Shown here piece by piece: positions 18,101 through 24,018 of a DNA stretch of 64,000 nt. Position numbers and translations under genes: made by a program. The notes beneath the pieces were generated by a model that made no database searches, was not told where the DNA came from, and saw nothing but the letters and a program-made list of their open reading frames with translations. The stretch's first letter is position 1. Each line of letters begins with the position of its first letter. The stretch is from Actinomycetota bacterium (GTDB lineage: Bacteria; Actinomycetota; Thermoleophilia; Gaiellales; Gaiellaceae), in the NCBI GenBank assembly GCA_003132665.1, contig PKYN01000009.1:265714-329713 (forward strand). The letters are read 5' to 3'.

Positions 18101-18283
18101 GAAGCGACGGCCGAGCGCCAGCGCGGAGCCATCCGTCAGTGCGAGCTTGAAGGCTCCGCGGACGCGCTTCGAGTGCCGCTTTGGCCGGCCATCCGAATCG
18201 AGCGCCAGAGGTGACTCTTCCACTCCGGATTTATCGGCAGGCCGGTTCGCGGCGTGAACGCTATGGGGAGGCTTGCGAGCCAT
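15185..18283 (-). CDS. HAD hydrolase - GH65 phosphorylase fusion
   Basis: 1032 residues. Residues about 60-330 form a HAD domain: AAFDWDGTAVTDRKAD with the catalytic Asp pair, AVITGTHIGN, and IGGDEFGPLGNVPGSDS near its end, closest to Cof/trehalose-phosphatase types. The rest is glycoside hydrolase family 65: GHIFWDTDVFSLPFF, general-acid region GPDEYHEPVDDSSFTN, KQADVVLLHHL, phosphate-binding TSHGSSLSP and GLHTATMGGMWQA. GH65 enzymes reversibly phosphorolyse alpha-glucosides such as trehalose, maltose or kojibiose to glucose 1-phosphate. The HAD part could then act on a sugar phosphate. The disaccharide is not decided by the sequence. Confidence 0.9.
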   Translation of the reverse strand: MARKPPHSVHAANRPADKSGVEESPLALDSDGRPKRHSKRVRGAFKLALTDGSALALGRRFEAAAFDWDGTAVTDRKADASELRELFAALVEAGFDLAVITGTHIGNVDGQLQLRPNGPGRIIVGCNRGSEVYELTSVGPVPLERRVASAEEDEMLDRAAALARERLGAKGLTVSIISDRLNRRKIDLIPLPEWADPPKAELPKLLAAVEARLTDAGISGLPEAVELVHACGLEVGLPDPRVTSDAKYAEIGLTDKTDSARYAISWLSRRGVRPEQVLIGGDEFGPLGNVPGSDSLMLVPEAAGAVCFSVGPEPEGTPQGVLDLGGGPELFADILTDQLRRRREGELPLPVEEAGWQVVIDEQGGSEETVRETVLSLADGRIGTRGTLLTGSANGPAVLAGGRYAGRGSEEELLAAPIWNRIEGAAAERVRRILDLRTGTLRHELVRDDGSRLSALLFQSLARPGITGLRARGSEKMLSSPTPLAAPVQAGTETSFHRMGDVTIAESVNVERVVAAASEKREKSLLERVVSYGGGELESLTSLQAANQAGLERLYAEHRARWGERWLDADIVIEGDPELQLAVRYSLFQLIAAAADSGEAAVGAGALSGSRYRGHIFWDTDVFSLPFFAATHPASARAILRYRLNRLEPARAAAQASGRAGARFPWESTRSGLDVTPRSGRLPNGEIIAVRTGRIEEHITADVAWAADCYLAWSGDEAFAGDAQTIFVEAARYWASRIRTDSSGAGHIYTVIGPDEYHEPVDDSSFTNVMARWTMRRAARSLRERPRAGVEEREIERWLNLAGRLTDGYNPETGIYEEFAGFNKLEPIIAAELGKRPFAGESMLPVARLRNSQVVKQADVVLLHHLVPDEVAENSLAPNLDYYEPRTSHGSSLSPAAYSLLMARNGQLEEAEEYLRMAANFDLEDRNHTSHCGLHTATMGGMWQALVYGFCGLRPRGDVLTVDPHVPGNWKALELTVRFRGVRVRVRAEHERTLVWADGPVRIAAGASGSLVEAGPEGIELKHDGAPAPAAA

Positions 18284-18602
18284 TCAGCTACACCCGACTC
18301 CAGACGACGGCCACGTGACCTGGTTAGTGTGGAGAGCAGGGCGGATGGACCCGCGGAGCGAGTGCCCAACCGGGATTCTGTGAGCTGCGCATATCGCAGC
18401 CGCCGATACGTCTTTTCTAGTCACGCCAGTCCTTCAAGCTCGAGTAGGAACAGATACCCAATGGGGCGTTTGCCGCAACGCCCACGGGCTTGGAATATGA
18501 GCTCAGTCTGCCCTCGCGAACGCCGTTTCGAGCGAGGGAAAAAGCAACTTCCCCTCGATAGGAATGCTACCGGCACGTTACTCGGCGCGCAGGCGCCGAG
18601 AG
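18284..18602. other. 319-base gap between the GH65 and HIT genes
   Basis: No gene was found. At its end, next to the HIT stop codon, CTCGGCGC and GCGCCGAG (18581-18600) form a perfect 8-bp hairpin with a 4-base loop. It could end the minus-strand HIT transcript, but it lacks a T run on either strand. The rest must hold the GH65 promoter, since GH65 starts at 18283; no clear hexamers were identified. Confidence 0.45.
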
Positions 18603-19091
18603 CTATTCGTTCCAGGCGGCCTCGACCCGGGCGTGCGTGGCCTGGAGGTGCTCGGGGATCACCCTCACGTCGGCCAAAACGGGCATGAAGTTCGTGTCGC
18701 CCTGCCAGCGCGGAACGACGTGCTCGTGCACGTGATCGACGACTCCGGCTCCGGCGCTGCGCCCGAGGTTCCAGCCGATATTGAACCCGTCCGGCTCGAA
18801 CAGGGTGCCGAGCACCTCGACGGCGCGGGTGCTGAGCGAGTGGATCTCGGCGGCCTCTTGCGCGCTCAGCTCGCCCAGGCTGCCGACGTGGCGAATGGGC
18901 GCGACCATCAGGTGACCGGACGAATAGGGGAAGCGGTTGAGCATGACGAACACCGTCTCACCGCGATGAACGACCAGCGAGTCCGCATCGCCCGGCGGCG
19001 CAGCGACGGCCCGGCAGAAGACGCAGCCGGTTTGCTCGCTTGCGCTCGAGACGTATTCGAGTCGCCAGGGTGCCCAAAGCGGATCGGTCAT
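18603..19091 (-). CDS. HIT family protein, Ap4A phosphorylase-like
   Basis: 162 residues from an ATG at 19091; the frame is open further upstream but those residues are Arg-rich. The opening MTDPLWAPWRLEYV and CVFC zinc pair are typical of actinobacterial HIT proteins. The histidine triad reads DHVHEHVVPRW followed by GDTNFMPV, the form seen in the mycobacterial Ap4A phosphorylase Rv2613c. The likely job is removal of diadenosine polyphosphates in the cytoplasm. A TACAAG-like hexamer lies 7 bases upstream of the start. In many actinobacteria this gene sits upstream of phosphatidylinositol phosphate synthase, which is not the case here. Confidence 0.9.
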   Translation of the reverse strand: MTDPLWAPWRLEYVSSASEQTGCVFCRAVAAPPGDADSLVVHRGETVFVMLNRFPYSSGHLMVAPIRHVGSLGELSAQEAAEIHSLSTRAVEVLGTLFEPDGFNIGWNLGRSAGAGVVDHVHEHVVPRWQGDTNFMPVLADVRVIPEHLQATHARVEAAWNE

Positions 19092-19125
19092 AACGGCTCT
19101 TGTATCAAAGCGGGCGCGACCGCCG

Positions 19126-19365
19126 TCACGTTTCGTCCACGGTGGGCTCGGTCTCTTCGTCGGGCTCGCGCGTATCGAGGCGGCTCTCGAAGGCCTCGCG
19201 AAGACGCTCGCCCGAGACGCCCGTCTCGTAGCGGGCGCGCCTCGGTTCGACCTTGATGATGCGCACCTCGTCGCCACGAGTGCCGTGGCAGCGGGCGTAA
19301 GCCTCGGCTTCGTTCAGAGGCTTCAGCTCGTTTTTATGCCCTCGCCGCAGAAGAGACACAGACAA
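19126..19365 (-). CDS. small charged protein, hypothetical
   Basis: 79 residues from a TTG, or 77 from a GTG two codons in. It is rich in Glu, Arg and Thr, with a middle segment RCHGTRGDEVRIIKVEPRR that looks like a short beta structure and an acidic tail. No family is recognised. It ends 34 bases before the HIT start on the same strand. The composition is plausible for a real protein, but no start signal is strong. Confidence 0.45.
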   Translation of the reverse strand: MSVSLLRRGHKNELKPLNEAEAYARCHGTRGDEVRIIKVEPRRARYETGVSGERLREAFESRLDTREPDEETEPTVDET

Positions 19366-19445
19366 TCCCTAGCACTGCTTGGCCGCGATAGCAACCGGTC
19401 GGCGGAAGTTGCCAAAAATCAGGCCCGTAACCGGGCAAAGAAAAA

Positions 19446-19476
19446 GGGAAGCGAAGCGCCGCCTGCTTCGCTTCCC
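19446..19476 (-). terminator. intrinsic terminator on the minus strand
   Basis: A perfect 12-bp stem, GGGAAGCGAAGC with GCTTCGCTTCCC, has a 7-base loop. Read on the minus strand it is followed by TTTTT. No minus-strand gene ends here, so it implies a short non-coding transcript from the region up to about 19690. Confidence 0.7.
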
Positions 19477-19689
19477 TACCTTGGGGGACGTGCCGCCGTC
19501 GCCGCTCAAGAGTTGCGCCGGAATCTTTCGGGGCGATCCCTGCCGTACGGGGATCGTCTCAGAAAGGATGTTGCCTGAAAGATATAGGTTAATCTATCCC
19601 CCGAGTGCGGTTGATCCCACTTCTTGACGCCGGTCATTCGCGGCTCGAAGCAAGCCTTTCGTAAGCTGGATAACTAGACTGAGCCCCGA
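19477..19689 (-). ncRNA. candidate small RNA, unknown class
   Basis: This gene-free stretch lies between the terminator at 19446-19476 and the plus-strand tRNA-Arg. Nested helices can be formed: ATCTTTC (19523-19529) with GAAAGAT (19577-19583), enclosing CGATCCC (19534-19540) with GGGATCG (19550-19556). The terminator only works on the minus strand, so an RNA of roughly 130-200 bases read leftwards is inferred. It does not match tmRNA, SRP RNA or RNase P as far as I can see, and no promoter is clear. 19366-19445 holds nothing recognisable. Confidence 0.4.
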
Positions 19690-19762
19690 GCGCCCGTAGC
19701 TCAGGGGATAGAGCGCGCGCCTCCGGAGCGCGAGGTCGCAGGTTCGATTCCTGCCGGGCGCG
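19690..19762 (+). tRNA. tRNA-Arg (anticodon CCG)
   Basis: The acceptor stem is GCGCCCG at 19690-19696 with CGGGCGC at 19755-19761, discriminator G. The anticodon stem CGCGC/GCGCG holds loop CTCCGGA, giving CCG, which reads CGG. The T arm has GGTTCGATTCC. CCA is not encoded. Confidence 0.95.
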
Positions 19763-19768
19763 CTTCTC

Positions 19769-19809
19769 CGCGAAAAGTCTGCCGGCGAAGCCGGCTGAGA
19801 CTTTTCGCG
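19769..19809 (+). terminator. long hairpin terminator after tRNA-Arg
   Basis: The outer stem CGCGAAAAGTCT pairs with AGACTTTTCGCG (12 bp). A further GCCGGC/GCCGGC stem sits inside. TTTT lies within the 3' arm. It starts 6 bases after the tRNA. Confidence 0.75.
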
Positions 19810-20195
19810 GTATGACCTCTGTGTACGAGTCACCGCGCCTTTGGCGCGAGTGCCTCGTCTGCTCCTACGAGTGAGGTGGACTTGTCGTAGGTGCGGTCAG
19901 TGTCCGAGATGTAGAAGACGGGGGATGGCGTTTTGTGAGTCACGTCCGCCATGTCGGTCGCGACGGCCTTGGCTCGGAGGCGCCAGGAGTGCGGAAGAAG
20001 AGTTCTGATTTCGTCACGGGTGTCCCTTGACGGCCAGCGGCGTCTCTGAACGGTGTCTGACACCGAGAGGGCAGCGAGAGGGGGCCGCGATCGTCTGGCT
20101 AGGCTTTCCCGCAGCTCGCGCAGTACGAGGTACCGACGCGGCGTTCCTTGCCGCAGGCGGGACCTGCCGTCGGGTGCGCCTATTAATCTCGCGCC
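19810..20195. other. 386-base region with an uncertain ORF and a palindrome
   Basis: A minus-strand frame at 19830-20063 could encode 77 residues (MSDTVQRRRW...), with a hydrophilic composition and no recognised domain. It begins within the palindrome CGGTGTCTGACACCG (20051-20065), whose core resembles short palindromes found near some REP-type elements. Lying just after a tRNA gene, the stretch may be a decayed element. TATTAATCT at 20181-20189 is probably the -10 region of the next gene. Confidence 0.35.
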
Positions 20196-20510
20196 ATGCT
20201 CGTGTTCTCGCTCATCGCCGGTCTCGCGTTCGGGGCGATCTCGGCGGGATCGATGATCAAAATCGCGGCGCCTTCGCCGCGAGAGAAGCGAGAAGCGATG
20301 GCGGCGGCTTTCCTCGAGCGCTTCTTCACCGGGTTCGCGATCGGGCCCGTAGCGAGAGGCTTCGGCGCGAACGGGCTTCTGATCGGCGCCTTGCTCGGCA
20401 TCGGATTTAGCGTTCCCACGGCACTGACCACCCGCGTCTACCTTCCGATCGTCGCGATGGGGACCGTCGGCGGCCTGGCGGTCGGCCTCGCCTACGTTCT
20501 GGTCTACTGA
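20196..20510 (+). CDS. small membrane protein, hypothetical
   Basis: 104 residues with three probable membrane helices (about 1-22, 62-80, 84-103) separated by a charged loop, SPREKREAMAAAFLERFF. No family is recognised. The ATG follows TAATCT (20184-20189) by 6 bases, the leaderless pattern common in this window. It converges on the GerMN lipoprotein gene with only 4 bases between the ends. The overall hydrophobicity and Gly content look like a small integral membrane protein. Confidence 0.6.
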   Translation: MLVFSLIAGLAFGAISAGSMIKIAAPSPREKREAMAAAFLERFFTGFAIGPVARGFGANGLLIGALLGIGFSVPTALTTRVYLPIVAMGTVGGLAVGLAYVLVY

Positions 20511-20514
20511 GTAG

Positions 20515-21288
20515 CTAGCCCGAGATCCGAACCGGGATCCGGACGATGCCGATCCGCGATCCGTCTTTGGCTGAATTCTCGAACGAGACGAGCGTTACGA
20601 GCCTGGCGCGAGCTCGGAAGCGAAGGCTGACCGAGAAAGTGCCCCGGGTTCCGCTGCCGGAGCTTGCGCTGACGGTCTTGGCGGCGAGGAGCTTTCCGTG
20701 CGCATCGAGCAACTCGAGTTGAGACGTTGCCTCGAATGTGTTGGAGCTGCCCGATACTCGAAGCGGGCTCTTCACCTGTGCGAGCGGCAGCGGACTCTCG
20801 ATCAGGACTGCGGGCATGAGGGCTTCGAAGTTCGCTCGGTTGAGTGGCCGGGTGCGGCCGGATGGAGTGCCGATGACAACCTCACGGACGCTGGTGAATT
20901 GAGTCAACGTGGTCACGACCTGCGCCCTGGCGGCCTTGTCGAGGCTCGTCGAGAGCTCGACGGTCAGGCGCCGGCCGTTCTTGGTGATCTTTCTCAGCTC
21001 GGTGTTCGCGGGTAAGGCCGTCGAAAAACCGACCTTCTTCTCGGCCGAGCTTGGGCCGTTGAGCAAGGCCCCGATCGAGGCTTGCCCGACGGCGAGGGTA
21101 TGAACGGTCTTGCGTCCGGTCGCCGCGAGTTTCCCGCCGCTGATGAAGTAGGCGCGCACCAGAACCGTTTCGGCGGGCATCACCGGGGTTGTCTTCGGGG
21201 TTGCGACGGTCGCTTTCGAGTCGCCACAGGCGCTGAGCAGTAGAGCGAGCGCCGATATGACGAGCAGTGAGCAGGCACGAGACGACAT
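20515..21288 (-). CDS. GerMN domain lipoprotein with Gmad2-like domain
   Basis: 257 residues. A signal peptide with lipobox LLSAC (Cys about 21) points to export and lipid anchoring. Residues about 40-150 are GerM-like: VLVRAYFISGGKL, IGALLNGPSSAEKKVGFSTALP, then LTVELSTSLDKAARAQVVTTLTQF. Residues about 160-257 fit the immunoglobulin-like Gmad2 domain that often follows GerM: LIESPLPLAQVKSPLRVSG. The GerM name comes from Bacillus spore germination, but such lipoproteins are common in non-sporing actinobacteria, where their job is unknown. Confidence 0.87.
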   Translation of the reverse strand: MSSRACSLLVISALALLLSACGDSKATVATPKTTPVMPAETVLVRAYFISGGKLAATGRKTVHTLAVGQASIGALLNGPSSAEKKVGFSTALPANTELRKITKNGRRLTVELSTSLDKAARAQVVTTLTQFTSVREVVIGTPSGRTRPLNRANFEALMPAVLIESPLPLAQVKSPLRVSGSSNTFEATSQLELLDAHGKLLAAKTVSASSGSGTRGTFSVSLRFRARARLVTLVSFENSAKDGSRIGIVRIPVRISG

Positions 21289-21335
21289 GCCGCAACCCTC
21301 TCACATAGAGTGACCGGGGTGAAGGGACGCGCCCG

Positions 21336-21767
21336 TCAGGACGCGGCGGCCAGCGGCGCGTCTGAACGGGCTTCCGACCGCCCGTTTCGCGGCAGCGAGG
21401 AGTAGACCAGGTCGGCCAGCTCGGCCTCGGTGGCGAGGATCGGCTCGGTGTCGCGGTAACTCACGAGGGCATAGGTGAGATCGGAAGCCAAGAGCTCGCC
21501 TTCCGGATCGATGAAGTGTCCCGGAGCGACCACGAAAAGGCCGGGCTCGTCGCGGATCGACGCCAGTCGCGAACGCGGAATAACGACCGGCACCTGACAT
21601 CCGAGAACGCCGCACTCGCAGCGAAGCGGAATGAACTCACGCGAGTTTCCGACGAGCAGAAGTAACTCGTTCACCACCCGCGTCACCTGAGCGTTCAGGC
21701 GTCTGCGGTCACGGTCACGGCTGGGTTGCGGCTGTGTCCGCGCTCGGGGGAACTCGATTGCGGCCAT
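21336..21767 (-). CDS. conserved actinobacterial protein with CxC...C motif
   Basis: 143 residues. The core is FIPLRCECGVLGCQVPVVIP, then RDEPGLFVVAPGHFIDPEGEL and LVSYRD. This is a recurrent actinobacterial pattern (F-x-R/C-E-C-G...C...V.PGH..P) of unknown function, usually annotated as hypothetical. The three cysteines and the PGH block may bind a metal. The N-terminal 35 residues are Arg-rich and poorly conserved in the family. It lies upstream of the GerMN gene on the same strand, 47 bases away. Confidence 0.72.
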   Translation of the reverse strand: MAAIEFPRARTQPQPSRDRDRRRLNAQVTRVVNELLLLVGNSREFIPLRCECGVLGCQVPVVIPRSRLASIRDEPGLFVVAPGHFIDPEGELLASDLTYALVSYRDTEPILATEAELADLVYSSLPRNGRSEARSDAPLAAAS

Positions 21768-21928
21768 CGTGTCGCAGTCTGGGCAAAACTCCAGAAAATG
21801 CCATTCCCAAAAGCGCGGTCGCGGCGTCCACGAAAAAAAGTACGCGCCGTAACTCTTCTGGGGGGGGCGTTCCCGGTCGTGTTGCTCGATCGCCGCTAGC
21901 GCGCACCCGATCGTGCGACGATGCCTGG

Positions 21929-22420
21929 ATGAGCGCGCTCAGAGTCGTGTGCCTCTCGGACACTCACCTTCGCCAGGGGCGTGAGCTTCCGGCCTGGTGC
22001 CTTCGCCGCCTGGAAGGCGCCGATCTGATCGTGCACGCCGGCGATCTCGTGGCGCCGTCTGTGCTCGAGCGACTGGAGCGGCTCGCGCCGGTCGCCGCGG
22101 TGCGCGGGAACATGGACGCGGCGGCGCTCAAGGAGAGGCTGCCGACCCGCGACGTCGCCGCGATCGGAGGGGTGAAGATCGGAGTTCTGCACATTCCAGG
22201 TCCTGCGCTGGGGCGTGTCGCGCGCTTGGCGCAGGCGTTCGTGGACTGCGATGCCGTCGTCTACGGACACACCCACGTGCCCGAGATCCAGCGCCTCGGC
22301 CGCCGCCTGATCCTCAACCCGGGCAGCCCCACCGTTCCGCGCTCGACTCTCGGCGCAACGATGCTCGAGCTCACGATCTCGAGCGACGAGGCGATCGAGC
22401 CGGCGCTCATCACACCTTGA
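21929..22420 (+). CDS. YfcE/MJ0936-type metallophosphoesterase
   Basis: 163 residues from the ATG at 21929; the frame is open 65 codons further but without protein character. The calcineurin-like motifs are complete: VCLSDTHLRQG (D-x-H), DLIVHAGDLV (GD), AVRGNMD (GN-x-D/H), GVLHIPG in place of the usual GHG, and VYGHTHVPE (GH-x-H). The family hydrolyses phosphodiesters with two metals. The change of the first GHG-type His block to HIPG is worth noting, although a His is kept. The SOS-controlled LysM gene starts 34 bases later. Confidence 0.87.
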   Translation: MSALRVVCLSDTHLRQGRELPAWCLRRLEGADLIVHAGDLVAPSVLERLERLAPVAAVRGNMDAAALKERLPTRDVAAIGGVKIGVLHIPGPALGRVARLAQAFVDCDAVVYGHTHVPEIQRLGRRLILNPGSPTVPRSTLGATMLELTISSDEAIEPALITP

Positions 22421-22445
22421 CACGAACACCTGTTCGCTGTAGCAT
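22417..22445 (+). promoter_or_regulatory. promoter of the LysM gene
   Basis: TTGACA at 22417-22422 and TAGCAT at 22440-22445 are separated by exactly 17 bases. The start codon is only 9 bases downstream of the -10 hexamer, so the message should be leaderless or nearly so. A LexA box fills most of the spacer. Confidence 0.82.
22423..22436 (+). promoter_or_regulatory. LexA (SOS) box 1, in the -35/-10 spacer
   Basis: CGAACACCTGTTCG matches the actinobacterial/Gram-positive LexA consensus CGAAC-N4-GTTCG with both half-sites perfect. Binding here would block RNA polymerase. Confidence 0.85.
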
Positions 22446-22447
22446 GG

Positions 22448-22461
22448 CGAACACATGTTCC
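22448..22461 (+). promoter_or_regulatory. LexA (SOS) box 2, over the start codon
   Basis: CGAACACATGTTCC matches CGAAC-N4-GTTCG except for the last base. It is 25 bases from box 1 (centre to centre) and covers the predicted transcription start and the ATG. Confidence 0.75.
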
Positions 22462-22700
22462 CTCGTATCGCCATAGTCGTTCTCCTGCTACTCGCGATGT
22501 GGGGCGGCCTGGCTCACGCCTCCGGCGCGTCCGGTCACAGCCGTACCTACATGGTCAAGTCCGGCGACACGCTCTGGTCGATCGCTCATCGCTACTACGG
22601 CGGTGATCAGCGCCGGGGCGTATGGGATCTCGAGCAGCGCAACCATCTCGGCCAGAGCGCGCTGCTGACTCCCGGCCAGCGCCTCGTTCTTCCCTGGTAA
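22455..22700 (+). CDS. SOS-controlled LysM protein (YneA/DivS-like division inhibitor)
   Basis: 81 residues. An N-terminal hydrophobic helix (about 4-22) may be a signal anchor or signal peptide. A single LysM domain follows: YMVKSGDTLWSIAHRYYGG, then WDLEQRNHLGQSALLTPGQRLVLPW. LysM binds peptidoglycan glycan chains. Short membrane-LysM proteins under LexA control are known division suppressors: YneA in Bacillus, DivS in Corynebacterium and Rv2719c in mycobacteria. Two LexA boxes in its own promoter make the same role likely here. Unlike those cases, lexA is not adjacent. The function is inferred from architecture and control, not shown. Confidence 0.85.
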   Translation: MFPRIAIVVLLLLAMWGGLAHASGASGHSRTYMVKSGDTLWSIAHRYYGGDQRRGVWDLEQRNHLGQSALLTPGQRLVLPW

Positions 22701-22776
22701 CACGCGGTGCGTAGTTGCCTCGTCTCGAGGCCTCGGGCACGGCTTGGGCTACGGCGGTGTTCCTATACTGAGAGAT

Positions 22777-23088
22777 ATGTCGGGGTCGCAGACGCGGCTC
22801 TCCCTACGCGTCGCGCCCGGCGCCCGAAAGAGCGCCGTCGTCGGTCGCTACGGGGAGAGATGGAAAATCAGGGTGGCCGCTCCGGCGGAATCCGGAAGGG
22901 CCAACGAGGCGTTGATCGAGCTTTTGGGGAAGACGCTCGGGGTGGCTCGCTCACAGCTCCGCGTCGTTTCCGGAGCGAGCGCTCGTGACAAGATTGTAGA
23001 AGTGAGAGGAATCGACGCCGAGGAGAGCGAGCGCTTGCTCAGCGTCTCGGCTGGAGAAGGCGAGGCAAATGAAAGCGAACGAGCTTGA
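22777..23088 (+). CDS. DUF167/YggU family protein
   Basis: 103 residues from the ATG at 22777. The family pattern is complete: LSLRVAPGARKSAVVG, WKIRVAAPAESGRANEALIELLGKTLGV, then LRVVSGASARDKIVEV. YggU proteins are small alpha/beta proteins of unknown function, often encoded near division and lspA genes. TATACT at 22764-22769 lies 7 bases upstream, so the transcript is probably leaderless. The TraR/DksA-type gene overlaps its end by 20 bases, so it heads an operon running through lspA and rluD. Confidence 0.9.
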   Translation: MSGSQTRLSLRVAPGARKSAVVGRYGERWKIRVAAPAESGRANEALIELLGKTLGVARSQLRVVSGASARDKIVEVRGIDAEESERLLSVSAGEGEANESERA

Positions 23089-23437
23089 CGGTTATCGGAA
23101 GTCGCTTCTGGACGAGAAGGAGCGTCTGAGCGCGGCGCTCGAATACCTTCACACCGAAAACCCCGGAGTGGAGGAAGAGGACGCACTAGAGCTCGCCAGC
23201 CTCGAAGAGCATCTCGCGGAGGTCGGGTCGGTAACGCTCGACAGGGAGATCGATTACTCGCTCGAGGAGGTCGCGCAGGAAGGCCTTTCGGCGATTGCAG
23301 GGGCGCTGGAAAGAATCGAGCATGGGAGCTTCGGTCGCTGCGAGTCCTGCGGCGGGCCGATCGCCGCCGAGCGCCTCGCTGCGCTACCGTGGGCGAGTCT
23401 CTGTATCGATTGCAAGCGTCATGAGGAGGGCAGTTGA
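23069..23437 (+). CDS. TraR/DksA-type zinc-finger protein
   Basis: 122 residues. The N-terminal two thirds is an acidic helical hairpin (about 1-80). The C-terminal zinc finger is GRCESCGGPIAAERLAALPWASLCIDC, a C-x2-C...C-x2-C block. DksA binds the RNA polymerase secondary channel; short actinobacterial members such as CarD-unrelated 'TraR/DksA C4-type' proteins are thought to modulate transcription. The family tip acidic residues cannot be assigned with confidence. lspA starts at a TTG overlapping its stop. Confidence 0.88.
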   Translation: MKANELDGYRKSLLDEKERLSAALEYLHTENPGVEEEDALELASLEEHLAEVGSVTLDREIDYSLEEVAQEGLSAIAGALERIEHGSFGRCESCGGPIAAERLAALPWASLCIDCKRHEEGS

Positions 23438-24018
23438 GCGAGCAGACGCGCCAGCTTCCGGAAGTGCGGGTGGGCTCCTCTCCCGACGCCTTGATGCCGA
23501 TCTCGGTCGCCGAGAAACAGCTCGGCGCCGGGCTCTGGCAGTGGCTCTCCTTCGCTTTGGTCGTCGTCTCGGCGTTCGGCGCCGATCAGCTGACCAAGTG
23601 GCTCGTCACGAGCCGGTTGGCGCTTGGCTCGAGCGTGTCTATCGCCGGCCCGCTTCAGATAAGCCACGTGCAGAACTCCGGGATCGCCTTCGGATTCTTT
23701 TCGCAGGCGACCTCGCTGGTGATCGTCCTGACCACTGCCGTGGTGCTCTGGATGGTTTTCTTCTTCGCGCATTCCGGTGCCAGGCACCCGCTGCTACCCG
23801 CGGCACTCGGCCTCGTTGTCGGCGGCAGCGTCTCGAATCTGTTCGATCGCGTCGTGCACGGGTACGTGACCGATTTCATCGATTTCGGCTTCTTCCCGTC
23901 GTTCAACCTCGCCGACTCTTTCATTGTCCTGGGCGTGGCCACCCTCGTCTTCTTCCTGATCGCTCCCGATCGCTATCTACCGCGTTCCGGTGACTCGCGC
24001 CAAGCTCCTGGTCGCTAG
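23434..24018 (+). CDS. lspA: lipoprotein signal peptidase (signal peptidase II)
   Basis: 194 residues from a TTG that shares TTGA with the preceding stop; an ATG at codon 20 (MPISVAEKQ) is an alternative start. LspA cleaves prolipoproteins at the lipid-modified Cys in the inner membrane. There are four membrane segments and the family motifs: FGADQLTKWLV, VQNSGIAFGFF, NLFDRVVHGYVTDFIDFG and FNLADSFIVLGV, with the two catalytic Asp in NLFDR and NLADS. Several lipoproteins in this window are potential substrates. rluD overlaps its end by 29 bases. Confidence 0.96.
   Translation: MSEQTRQLPEVRVGSSPDALMPISVAEKQLGAGLWQWLSFALVVVSAFGADQLTKWLVTSRLALGSSVSIAGPLQISHVQNSGIAFGFFSQATSLVIVLTTAVVLWMVFFFAHSGARHPLLPAALGLVVGGSVSNLFDRVVHGYVTDFIDFGFFPSFNLADSFIVLGVATLVFFLIAPDRYLPRSGDSRQAPGR

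Noticed and set aside
18254-18688. 144-codon plus-strand frame across the GH65-HIT gap
   Set aside because: It is the antisense of both gene ends, Arg/Ser-rich, with no start signal.
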